Part shown: piece by piece, positions 54,217 through 61,918 of the stretch
Layout: each line of letters opens with the position of its first letter
Numbering within the stretch: the first letter of the stretch is position 1
Source of the DNA: Salinimicrobium sp963739625
GTDB taxonomy: Bacteria > Bacteroidota > Bacteroidia > Flavobacteriales > Flavobacteriaceae
DNA length: 64,000 nucleotides
Assembly (NCBI GenBank): GCA_963739625.1
Contig: CAVUAU010000011.1
Span: 558,001-622,000 of the forward strand
Direction of reading: 5' to 3'
Made by a program: the position numbers and the translations under genes
The notes under the pieces: generated by a model
Database searches by the model: none
The model's input: the letters and a program-made list of their open reading frames with translations, nothing else
What the model was told of the DNA's origin: nothing

Positions 54217-55453
54217 GAGCTACAGGTTTCATTTTTGGATGTTCATCTATGAGATTATCCGGAGTAAAGACCGGGGAGACCTTTTCTGAAAAATCGATGA
54301 TGTCTATAAAAAGGCTTCTTAAAAGAATTATGGTTTCGGGCGTTCTGTTCACGATGTAAGAAAAAAGTTTTACAGGTCTGTACGGTACATCTCCAATTCC
54401 GTCCCGGTCGAGGTCATAGCCGGTATAATTGCTCCAGTAATTGTTTTCAAAATTATTGTCGTTGATATTGCTGTTATAGGAAACATCAAAAGAATTGTTC
54501 AAAAAATTGTTATTTTTGAAGCTGTTTTCATAGCAGGCACCTCGCACTTTGACCGCCCAGCCGTTACTTCTAAAATCATTTTCCTTATAATTGATCCTGT
54601 TGGAACCTTCAATATTGATCCCAATGGTGTTTTGATCAAAAACATTGTTGGTGATCTCTGCATCGTTGATCTCCTTCAGCAAAAGCCCAAAAGAGGCAGT
54701 TCCCCAGTTTTCCCGAAAGATGTTTCCCCGCATTTCAATGAATTTTGAGAACATCACGGCTACCCCGGCACCATTATTCTCAAAAATATTGTCGTTATAA
54801 ACATCATTGTTGGAGAACATAAAGTGCAGCCCGTAGCGCAGGTTATTGCGGCTCACATTGTTGTTAATATTGATCTTATCGCTAAACTCCAGGTAAATCC
54901 CGTCCCGTACATTTTCTACGGAATTCCCCGAGACTTCAATATTGTTGCAGTACCAGAGGTGAATGCCGTTGCCCGAGTTATACTCGTTTTCTGCATCTCC
55001 CGAAATGACATTATTGAGTACTTTTCCGTGGTTGGCTTTTTCAAGATATATTCCGAAGAAAAGCCGTTCCAGTTGCAGGTTTTGTAAAACAAAATCCCGT
55101 GATTTTACTACCCTTACGGCGGCAAAATCTGAAGTATAGCTAGTGCCGACATTGATGATCTTCAACCCGTCAATCGTGACGCTGTCTGCCTGAATGGTGA
55201 TGATCTCACCCTTGTCCTGCCCGTCAATAACCGCTCCTTTTTCCCCAATAATGCTGAGGGGCTTGGTAATGGCTATGTTATACTCCTTCAAAATGCCTTT
55301 TTTGACCCTAATTGTGCCGTGCGGCTCAACTGCGGAAACAGCTTCTGAAAGTGACCTGTATTTACAACTGCTGCACACCTTTAGTTCTTGCGAAAACAGC
55401 AGGTTAACCGGAAGCAGTAGGAGTAAAAGGAAATATTTCAGGTTGCGCTTCAT
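54200..55453 (-). CDS. nosD: NosD periplasmic beta-helix protein
   Basis: A 417-residue exported protein with a signal peptide (about 1-21, LLPVNLLFSQ). Many repeats of the form NxxxxNxF/I build a right-handed parallel beta helix (GNSVENVRDGIYLEFSDK, NNVSRNNLRYGLHFMFSNN, ENNGAGVAVMFSK, ENYWSNYTGYDLDRDGIGD). The CSSCKY pair near residue 26 may help with copper or disulfides. NosD delivers copper to NosZ with NosFY. A 216-base gap before nosL holds an FNR-type box, so nosDFY may have its own promoter. Confidence 0.92.
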   Translation of the reverse strand: MKRNLKYFLLLLLLPVNLLFSQELKVCSSCKYRSLSEAVSAVEPHGTIRVKKGILKEYNIAITKPLSIIGEKGAVIDGQDKGEIITIQADSVTIDGLKIINVGTSYTSDFAAVRVVKSRDFVLQNLQLERLFFGIYLEKANHGKVLNNVISGDAENEYNSGNGIHLWYCNNIEVSGNSVENVRDGIYLEFSDKININNNVSRNNLRYGLHFMFSNNDVYNDNIFENNGAGVAVMFSKFIEMRGNIFRENWGTASFGLLLKEINDAEITNNVFDQNTIGINIEGSNRINYKENDFRSNGWAVKVRGACYENSFKNNNFLNNSFDVSYNSNINDNNFENNYWSNYTGYDLDRDGIGDVPYRPVKLFSYIVNRTPETIILLRSLFIDIIDFSEKVSPVFTPDNLIDEHPKMKPVAHDRNF

Positions 55454-55660
55454 GGTTGGTTATAAAAGAAAATGTTTAAGGCCCGGGGAAAAATTAAGAT
55501 CAATCTTCATTAATAGGAAGAAAAGCAGTTTTTTTCATCAGTAGCTAAAAAGCGGATTTTTGTTTCTTATTTAACTAAGACCTACTTGTCCTAATTACAG
55601 GCAAGATTAAAACTATTTTCCCTAATTTGATTGCTGGGAAAACTGAAATACACTGAAAAC

Positions 55661-55672
55661 TGATCAAGATCA
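55661..55672. promoter_or_regulatory. FNR-type box between nosL and nosD
   Basis: TGATCAAGATCA, identical over all 12 bases to the box in front of the nos operon (60066-60077). It overlaps the nosL stop codon and lies 208 bases upstream of nosD. No -7 element occurs 23 bases beyond it in either direction, so it could act from a distance, as a repressor site, or not at all. Confidence 0.4.
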
Positions 55673-56134
55673 ATTTTTTGATCTTTCTTTGATCCCAACG
55701 GTATTTTCCAGGTCCTTTAGTTCCTCCCAGTCATAGAGTTTGCCGCCGTACTGTTGCAATTTTTCCACAGCAGCGGCTCTGTTTGAAAATGCAGAAATAT
55801 TGGCTCCCATAGGGCTGCTAAGAGCTTCGCTTTGCAAATATGTTGCGGTGGTGGCATCAATAAGTTCCCCGGGCGAATTAAAATCGGCAGTAAGATAAAG
55901 AGCAACAGGATTTTCTGAATGCTCCCGGTCATAGTTGATCATACATTCAACGGCATCGAATTTTGAAGCTTTTCCTTTTTTGGTCACTATTTCGGCGGCG
56001 TGTTGCCTGTCAACTATGGTCATGCTGCAGTAGTCGCAGCTGTCGCTGCCGTAATTGATAGGTTTTGGTCCTACCTCACAGGCAGCAAACAGCAATAGAC
56101 TTACTATGAACATCATTATCTTTTTCATCTTCAA
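55670..56134 (-). CDS. nosL: NosL copper chaperone lipoprotein
   Basis: A 154-residue lipoprotein (LLLFAAC, lipidated Cys at 19) that delivers Cu(I) for NosZ assembly. The copper motif SCDYCSM (C-x-x-C-x-M) is near residue 33, followed by the conserved RQHAAEIVTKKGKASKFDAVECM and the C-terminal GGKLYDWEEL. It lies 9 bases behind the membrane-protein gene in the nos operon. Confidence 0.94.
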   Translation of the reverse strand: MKMKKIMMFIVSLLLFAACEVGPKPINYGSDSCDYCSMTIVDRQHAAEIVTKKGKASKFDAVECMINYDREHSENPVALYLTADFNSPGELIDATTATYLQSEALSSPMGANISAFSNRAAAVEKLQQYGGKLYDWEELKDLENTVGIKERSKN

Positions 56135-56143
56135 GAAATATTT

Positions 56144-56797
56144 TTAAGCATGGGCGTGCTTAGGCCCATGAAGTACATTGGTCTCGCGGACATTTTTGTT
56201 TTCTTTTTTACCCACAAAGAAAGCGACTACAGTGAGAGCCATTCCTGCAAACAACATGTAAGCTCCAATGTGCGGGTAAGAATCAACATCAAAATTGAGC
56301 AACTTCTGGTGCCCAAAGAGAGGTGGCTTATAAGCCATAGGTGTACCGTCTGGATTAGTGACTTTAATGATCGCGTGAGGATCCAGGTTGGTTCCATAGT
56401 CGATAAGCCATTGATTGAAATCATACATTCCCAAAACGCCCAGCACCGACATCAACAGGAACCAGCCTAAGAACCAGTTGGGGCTTATTTTTCCCAGGAA
56501 TCCCAGAAGTCCAAGAATAACACCAAGGGCGGCCATGGCGCCTACAACAAGAGGAAAAACCTGAAACTCCCACATTTCACTTGGGGTGGGTATTTTTTGC
56601 ATTCCTATATAATGGTTTAGACCGTCGATGTTTTGGATATCGAACTCTTTCACTCCTTCTATTCCGGTGATGTGGATGTTCATTCCAAGCGGATCAGGAT
56701 ATTGTGGAGCTCCCAGCATGATGTTCCACAAAGGGAACATAAACAGGCCCAGCAGCAGTAGGGAGCCCAGGATCATTATTATTCCGGCTTTTTTCAT
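56144..56797 (-). CDS. Nos-cluster integral membrane protein (NosB-like position)
   Basis: A 217-residue protein with four predicted membrane helices (MILGSLLLLGLFMFPLWNIML, VVGAMAALGVILGLLGFLG, WFLGWFLLMSVLGVLGMYDF, GAYMLFAGMALTVVAFFVG). A short periplasmic part rich in PDPLGMNIHITG follows helix 1, and the C terminus ends in HGPKHAHA, which could bind metal. It sits directly behind nosZ, the place where clade II clusters carry the membrane protein NosB of unknown role. I do not claim homology to NosB. Electron delivery to NosZ or copper handling are possible. Confidence 0.75.
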   Translation of the reverse strand: MKKAGIIMILGSLLLLGLFMFPLWNIMLGAPQYPDPLGMNIHITGIEGVKEFDIQNIDGLNHYIGMQKIPTPSEMWEFQVFPLVVGAMAALGVILGLLGFLGKISPNWFLGWFLLMSVLGVLGMYDFNQWLIDYGTNLDPHAIIKVTNPDGTPMAYKPPLFGHQKLLNFDVDSYPHIGAYMLFAGMALTVVAFFVGKKENKNVRETNVLHGPKHAHA

Positions 56798-56818
56798 GAT
56801 AAATGGTTTTTATTAAAT

Positions 56819-56867
56819 AAGGCGGGAGCCTTACCAACCCCCGCCTTTTAAATGAGGCTTTCGCCCC
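56819..56867 (-). terminator. Pair of hairpins behind nosZ
   Basis: Just after the nosZ stop, the transcript can form a small hairpin GGGGC-GAAA-GCCTC (56867-56854, a GNRA tetraloop) and then a longer one with 8-bp stem AAGGCGGG / CCCGCCTT (56847-56819) followed by TTATTTAA. They probably act as a partial terminator or as a 3' stabiliser that keeps nosZ mRNA more abundant than the downstream genes. Confidence 0.55.
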
Positions 56868-56883
56868 GCTAACTAACTAAACA

Positions 56884-58839
56884 TTATTCGCCAAGAGACC
56901 AGCTAAGCTCTGTATTTGAATTTTTAGGCGAAACCCTTACGTAACCCTGCATCTCCTGGTGCAAAGCACTACAGAAGTCTGTACAATAGAAAGGCCATAC
57001 GCCAACTTCTTTTGGTTCCCATACAAAGGTTTCGGTTTGTCCAGGCATGATGAGTAATTCAGAATTGTTTGCACCAATCATGGCTATTCCATGTGGCACA
57101 TCATAATCCTGCTCATGGTTAGTTACATGGAAGTACACTTTATCTCCAACTTTGACCCCTTCAATATTATCTGGAGTAAAGTGGCTGCGAATCATGGTCA
57201 TGTAAATGTGCACCTCATTCCCGTTTCTTTCAACTCTTGCATCGCTGTTGTTTATGGTAGCATATTTGTGCTTGTTGTCTGCCAGTTTAAAGATCTTCTT
57301 GGATTTTGGAGCAACGAGGTCTGCAGGAATACCGGCCGCATAGTGAGGTTCACCAATGGTTGGGAAATCCAGCAAGAGGTCCATTTTTTCACCGGTGATG
57401 TCATACAGCTGTGCAGACTGGGTTACTTCAGGTCCTGTAGGTAAATACCTGTCTTTGGTGATCTTGTTCATAGCCAAAAGGTACTTTCCAAAAGGTTCTG
57501 CAGAGTTTCCACCGGGAATCATGAGGTGACCAACAGAATAATAGGTAGGCTTACGGTCAACCACTTCCCAGGTACCGAGTTTCCATTTTACAACTTCCGA
57601 AGAGATAAAGAAGGTGGTGTAAGCATTTCCTTTTCCGTCAAATTCTGTGTGCAGTGGCCCAAGACCTGGCTGACTTACGGTTCCTGCAAGTACGTCTTCA
57701 AATTTCAGGATTGGAATTCCGTAGGCTTCGCCGTCGAATTTCTTGTTCTCGATGGCATCAAGCATTTTTGTGAACGAGTGAACTGTAAGGTCAGCAGAAA
57801 GTTTACCGTTACCCACAATGTATTCTCCTGAAGGATCCACATCACAACCGTGTGGGGATTTTGGAGTAGGCAACAGGTAAATAGCACCCGGTACCTCTGA
57901 AGGATCCACTACGGTCACCTCTTTTTCCATTGTGTTGGTTGCACTGTGAGTTTCGTCATTATAGAGGTTATGCGCATAATTGGCTGGCATTTTCTTACCG
58001 CCGCCGTTATTCACATACTCCTCGATCTTTTTCCAGTTAATGGCTGCAATAAAATCTTTGTCATTTTGAGAGGCATTAACTTCAAGAAGAGAGTTGGCTT
58101 CTTCTGTGTTATAAGTGGTGAAGAAGAACCAGCCATGAGATTTTCCTCGCCCGGGGTGGGAGAGGTCATAATCGAATCCCGGCATCAACACCTGGAATTT
58201 GATGTCCATGTTTCCTGTTTCCTGATCTACCGCAATAAAAGACAGGGCACCTTTAAAATTACCTTTATAGTCTTTAATAGGCATGTCACGTTGTGGAATA
58301 GGCACAGAAAAACGGGTTCCGGCCACGACATACTCTGTGTTTTCGGTAACGAAAGAAGAGCTGTGGTTCCCGGCACTGTTTGGCACCTCGATGATCTCTG
58401 CAGTCTCGAAAGTAGTTAGATCAATACGGGCAATACGGGGAGTGTTGTTCCCGTTGATAAAGACCCACCGGCCATCGAGTTTCCCGTTGGTTTGTGAAAT
58501 ATCGGGGTGGTGAGCATCATCCCATGGAATAAAACCATGAGAGGTTTCCAACATGGGTTTGGTCTCTTCGTTGTAACCGTATGCTTTTTCGGGATCCTGT
58601 GAAAATACAGGGATCACCTTGAACAATCTTCCCGAAGGAAGGCCATAGACGGCGAGTTGTCCACTGAATCCACCGGATACAAAGGCGTAGAACTCGTCAT
58701 GTTCCCCGGGGGCAACATAAACTTTCTCTGCAGCACTTGAAGCCAGGGCTCCTTCCTTGCCAGATTCTGTGGTATTGCAGCTGCTGAAGCCGGCTGATAA
58801 AACAACCAGAGCTATAAGACTTTTAAAAATTCGTTTCAT
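56884..58839 (-). CDS. nosZ: Nitrous oxide reductase, clade II (Sec-type, probable lipoprotein)
   Basis: A 651-residue enzyme that reduces N2O to N2 in the periplasm with electrons from cytochrome c. The signal peptide has no twin arginine and ends AGFSSC, so it is Sec-exported and perhaps lipid-anchored at Cys21. The N-terminal seven-bladed propeller carries the CuZ histidines (DDAHHPDISQ, GNHSSSF, LSHPGRGKSHG, GCDVDPSGEYIV, LHTEFDGKGNAY). The C-terminal cupredoxin holds CuA: C619, C623, H627 and M630 in CTDFCSALHQEM. Length and signal match clade II NosZ. The operon has no nosR. It is the third gene of the nos operon, and hairpins follow its stop. Confidence 0.97.
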   Translation of the reverse strand: MKRIFKSLIALVVLSAGFSSCNTTESGKEGALASSAAEKVYVAPGEHDEFYAFVSGGFSGQLAVYGLPSGRLFKVIPVFSQDPEKAYGYNEETKPMLETSHGFIPWDDAHHPDISQTNGKLDGRWVFINGNNTPRIARIDLTTFETAEIIEVPNSAGNHSSSFVTENTEYVVAGTRFSVPIPQRDMPIKDYKGNFKGALSFIAVDQETGNMDIKFQVLMPGFDYDLSHPGRGKSHGWFFFTTYNTEEANSLLEVNASQNDKDFIAAINWKKIEEYVNNGGGKKMPANYAHNLYNDETHSATNTMEKEVTVVDPSEVPGAIYLLPTPKSPHGCDVDPSGEYIVGNGKLSADLTVHSFTKMLDAIENKKFDGEAYGIPILKFEDVLAGTVSQPGLGPLHTEFDGKGNAYTTFFISSEVVKWKLGTWEVVDRKPTYYSVGHLMIPGGNSAEPFGKYLLAMNKITKDRYLPTGPEVTQSAQLYDITGEKMDLLLDFPTIGEPHYAAGIPADLVAPKSKKIFKLADNKHKYATINNSDARVERNGNEVHIYMTMIRSHFTPDNIEGVKVGDKVYFHVTNHEQDYDVPHGIAMIGANNSELLIMPGQTETFVWEPKEVGVWPFYCTDFCSALHQEMQGYVRVSPKNSNTELSWSLGE

Positions 58840-58863
58840 AAGTTTTGGTAATAGATAAATTAA

Positions 58864-59433
58864 TTAGTTTTTGGGTAAAATGACTTTATCCACAACGTGT
58901 ACAATACCGTTGCCTGCGGGAATACTGGCGATTATTTTAGCACCTCCAACATACACGTCGTCACCGTCAACAGTGACCTCTACATTTTCATTGCTGGCCT
59001 GTCCCAGCTTTTTGAATTTCTTGAGGAACTCTTTGTCATAGTTTCCCGGAGTAACGTGATGTTTAAGAATATAGGCCAACTTCGCCTTGTTTTCGGGCTT
59101 TAAAAGGTTTTCAACGGTACCTTCGGGAAGTTGAGCAAAAGCTTCATTGGTTGGTGCAAATACCATCAACGGTCCCGCGTTGACCAAAGAATTTTCCAGT
59201 CCTGCTGCCTGTACAGCAGCAACTAATGTGGTGTGGTCTTTGGACTGCATGGCGATGTTCAGCACATTAGGCTGAGATTCATCGTCATCAATAAAGGCCT
59301 GTCCCTGCTTCTCTGAAGCCTGGGAAGAGGTGATCTCTTCTTCTGCAGCAACAGGAGTGTTTTTCTCTTCTTTACAACCAAGTAAAGAGAGAAAAAGGGA
59401 GACTGTAAAAACTAATTTTATAGGAGCCTTCAC
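58864..59433 (-). CDS. Fasciclin (FAS1) domain lipoprotein in the nos operon
   Basis: A 189-residue lipoprotein (FLSLLGC, lipidated Cys at 20). One FAS1 domain spans about residues 55-189: NIAMQSKDHTTLVAAVQAAGL, VFAPTNEAFAQLPEGTVENLL, YILKHHVTPGNYDKE and NGIVHVVDKVILPK. FAS1 domains usually mediate adhesion or protein binding and are not part of the standard Nos apparatus. The gene sits 3 bases behind the cytochrome c gene and 24 before nosZ, so it is co-expressed. A scaffolding role for cytochrome c or NosZ is possible but unproven. Confidence 0.87.
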   Translation of the reverse strand: MKAPIKLVFTVSLFLSLLGCKEEKNTPVAAEEEITSSQASEKQGQAFIDDDESQPNVLNIAMQSKDHTTLVAAVQAAGLENSLVNAGPLMVFAPTNEAFAQLPEGTVENLLKPENKAKLAYILKHHVTPGNYDKEFLKKFKKLGQASNENVEVTVDGDDVYVGGAKIIASIPAGNGIVHVVDKVILPKN

Positions 59434-59436
59434 GAT

Positions 59437-59934
59437 TTACTGTTTTAATGTCCTGAAATATTCAAGTATAGCTCTTGCCTGTTCCTGGTCAAGACCCTGG
59501 TTGGCCATTGGAGAACCATTGTGAGCGATAAGCAGCTCTTTAGCGATAGGATCTTCTTTGATCATCACCTCAGGATTCAGGATCATGTTCATGATCCACT
59601 CGGGAGCTCTTCTTTCGGTAACTCCTGCGAGAGCGGGACCTATGAACTTTTTGTCTGTTTTATGGCAGGCGGTACAGTTTTGCTGAAAAAGTTCCTGCCC
59701 GTGTTCGGCCATTTCCTGATTGATATCTTCATCGAGTTCCAGGTTTTTTACAGGACCAACGCCTTTGTCAGACATATCGACGGTTGGGGTGTTAGTTGCT
59801 GCGGGTTCTGCCTGGGTTTGTTCGGCAGGCGGTTCAGAAAGTTTAATTTGTTCTTTTTCCTCTTTTTTGTCATTGCCGCAGGCAATGGCGAAAGGGAGCA
59901 GGAGGAGTAAAAGAAGTTTAGATGTGATTTTCAT
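59437..59934 (-). CDS. Cytochrome c lipoprotein, first gene of the nos operon
   Basis: A 165-residue lipoprotein (LPFAIAC, Cys at 19). A flexible Glu/Pro-rich linker (about 20-65) precedes a class I cytochrome c domain with the haem motif CTACH at residues 87-91 and probable axial Met in NGSPMANQ. It probably passes electrons to the CuA site of NosZ from the membrane face. It opens the operon. An FNR-type promoter lies at 60035-60077, about 100 bases upstream. Confidence 0.92.
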   Translation of the reverse strand: MKITSKLLLLLLLPFAIACGNDKKEEKEQIKLSEPPAEQTQAEPAATNTPTVDMSDKGVGPVKNLELDEDINQEMAEHGQELFQQNCTACHKTDKKFIGPALAGVTERRAPEWIMNMILNPEVMIKEDPIAKELLIAHNGSPMANQGLDQEQARAILEYFRTLKQ

Positions 59935-60034
59935 GATTAATAATTTTTAATGGTGACAAATTTATAAGTTTGATAATTTAAAACATAAAAAGATCTTAAA
60001 ATCTTTTTATGGCTATCTGGTTGTATTTAAGACA

Positions 60035-60077
60035 CAAATATCTCAATAAGGAATGCTATAAAACATGATCAAGATCA
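60035..60077 (-). promoter_or_regulatory. FNR-type box plus -7 element of the nos operon
   Basis: On the minus strand TGATCTTGATCA (60077-60066) is followed by exactly 23 bases and GATATTTG (60042-60035), a match to TAnnTTTG except the first base. The leader to the cytochrome c start (59934) is about 95 bases. The site lies in the divergent region shared with the Rrf2 regulator gene. Confidence 0.68.
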
Positions 60078-60150
60078 GTTTATACAGCCTTGCAATAATT
60101 TCCCTACAGAAAAGAATAAACAACTAGTTTTGTAATATAAATTTGATGAC

Positions 60151-60582
60151 ATGCTTTCCAGTTCAAGTAAATATGCTGTTAACGCAGTACTTTATCTCGC
60201 TGTACATACAGATGAAGACAATAAGTTGCGCGCGATAGAGGTGGCCGAGGCTATAAAAGTGCCGCCGCCTTTCCTCGCAAAACTGCTTCAAACCCTTTCC
60301 CGGGAAAATATTGTTTCCTCCACAAAGGGTCCCCGCGGCGGCTTCTATATTACAGAAGAAGCACAAACCCGTTACCTGGTAGAAGTAGTAAAAGCTATTG
60401 ACGGGGTAGATAAGCTGGAGGAATGTGTGCTGGGGCTAAAAAAATGCAGTTCAGAAAAACCCTGTCCCGTGCATTTCGCAGTACAGCCTCTAAAAAACCG
60501 ATTTTTGAGAGAGCTTGAGGAAAACACGATCTCAGATTTTGCCGAAAAAGTAAAAAACGGGGAGACCTACCTTTTTTTGTAG
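60151..60582 (+). CDS. Rrf2-family transcriptional regulator (NsrR/IscR-type)
   Basis: A 143-residue regulator with an N-terminal winged helix (SSSKYAVNAVLYLAVH, then the recognition region PPPFLAKLLQTLSRENIVSSTKGPRGGFYI). Three cysteines, C92, C99 and C105 (ECVLGLKKCSSEKPC), can hold an iron-sulfur cluster, so it may sense NO, as NsrR does, or iron-sulfur status, as IscR does. It is divergent from the nos operon, so control of nos or of nitrosative-stress genes is likely. TAAATTTG at 60138-60145 matches the -7 box and lies only 5 bases before the ATG, which would give a nearly leaderless transcript. Confidence 0.88.
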   Translation: MLSSSSKYAVNAVLYLAVHTDEDNKLRAIEVAEAIKVPPPFLAKLLQTLSRENIVSSTKGPRGGFYITEEAQTRYLVEVVKAIDGVDKLEECVLGLKKCSSEKPCPVHFAVQPLKNRFLRELEENTISDFAEKVKNGETYLFL

Positions 60583-60595
60583 TTCTCCCCGTTTT
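60554..60595. terminator. Bidirectional terminator overlapping the end of the Rrf2 gene
   Basis: A 12-bp stem AAAACGGGGAGA / TCTCCCCGTTTT, extended inside by CTAC / GTAG after one mismatch. The left arm and stop codon lie within it. It can also terminate the convergent ackA transcript (stop 60620). Confidence 0.8.
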
Positions 60596-60619
60596 CAAGA
60601 GGTCTCAAAAATGCCTTTT

Positions 60620-61807
60620 TTAGGAGAGCATTGCCAAACTTTGTTTAGCGATCTCCAGTTCTTCATTGGTTGGAATTACAAAGATCTTCACTTTTGAATC
60701 TTTTTTATTGATCTCCCGGTCTTCTCTAGAGCGGGTGCTATTGCTCTCCTCATCGAGTTCCAATCCCAGGTAATCCATATTTGTACATACCATTCTTCTA
60801 ATCACATCACTGTTTTCTCCAATTCCTGCAGTAAAGACCACGGCATCAAGACCGTTCATTGCAGCCGCATAGGCTCCAATATACTTCTTAATGCGATAGG
60901 TGTTCATCTCAAGCGCGAGTTGGCATTCCCTGTTACCTTTTTCGGCTTGTGCCTCAATATCGCGCAGGTCGCTATAACCGGTAAGACCAAGCATTCCGCT
61001 TTTATGATGCAGCAGGTCGCTCACTTCTTTAGCGTATAACCCAGATGCTCGATCATGTAAAAGATCACCGACTGGTCAATATCACCACTGCGGGTACCCA
61101 TGATCAAGCCGTTCACCGGACCAAACCCAAGGGTATGATCAATACTTTTTCCATTTTGCACGGCAGTCATGCTGCAGCCGTTTCCAAGATGTACCGTAAC
61201 CAGTTTCGTGTTCTGTTTTCCCAGCAGTTCATTTGCCTTTTCTGAAACATATTTATGGCTGGTACCATGGAACCCGTAAACCTGGATCTTTCTCTTTTTC
61301 GTAAAGCTCATGCGGGATGGCATAGTGGTTTGCCCTCCCCGGAATGGTTTGGTGGAAAGCAGTGTCAAAAACAGCAATTTGCTTCGCGTTTGGAAAGATC
61401 TCTTCGGCCACCTCGATCCCTTTGAGGTTTGGTGGATTGTGAAGCGGTGCCAGCGAAAAAAGCTCTTTTATCTTCTCTTTCACCTTTTCGTTGATCACGA
61501 TGGTGTTGGAGAAACTGGCCCCACCATGAACAACCCGGTGTCCAACTGCCGCAATTTCTTCGGAATTTTTGATCACGCCGTATTTGGGGTGCATCAGGTG
61601 TTTTGTAACTTCTTTCAGGGCTACGGAATGATCTTTTACCGGCATTTCTTCGGAAGTAGTAAAACCTGCCGACTTATAATGAACTTTTCCTGAATCCTGC
61701 CCGATGCGTTCGACCAATCCTGAAGCCAGGACTTCTTCCGAAGGCATTTTGATCAATTGAAATTTTAAAGAAGAACTCCCGGAATTTATTACTAATATGT
61801 TTTTCAT
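60620..61807 (-). pseudogene. ackA: Acetate kinase, two frameshifts
   Basis: A cytosolic enzyme making ATP and acetate from acetyl phosphate. Three frames cover it: N-terminal part (MKNILVINSGSSSLKFQLI to HELYEKEK), middle (IQVYGFHGTSHKYVSEKA to IEHLGYTLK) and C-terminal part (SDLLHHKSGMLGLTGYSDLRD to the end, with VVFTAGIGENS). Removing one A at about 61289-61291 and adding one A at about 61028-61030 (minus-strand bases) rejoins them as LYEKEKIQVYGFHG and GYTLKEVSDLL. The result is about 395 residues, the normal length, with all acetokinase signatures. Two opposite homopolymer indels in a housekeeping gene point to sequence errors. The start at 61807 is preferred over the in-frame ATG at 61840. 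pta lies directly upstream. Confidence 0.93.
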
Positions 61808-61886
61808 TTTTGTAGACTTTAGATCTGAGATCTTAGACATAAGATTTTACGCTTCTGAAACCCTGATCTTTACACTTTATATTTTA

Positions 61887-61918
61887 AACCTTGAACCTTA
61901 AACTTTGAACTTTGAACT
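61887..61918. repeat. Heptamer tandem repeat between pta and ackA
   Basis: Four and a half copies of a 7-base unit: AACCTTG, AACCTTA, AACTTTG, AACTTTG, AACT. It ends at the pta stop codon. Short degenerate arrays of this CAAAGTT type are familiar in intergenic regions of Flavobacteriia; no function is known to me. Confidence 0.7.

Noticed and set aside
61887..61918. CRISPR or regulatory repeat array
   Set aside because: The unit is only 7 bases, contiguous without spacers, and degenerate. It is a simple tandem repeat.
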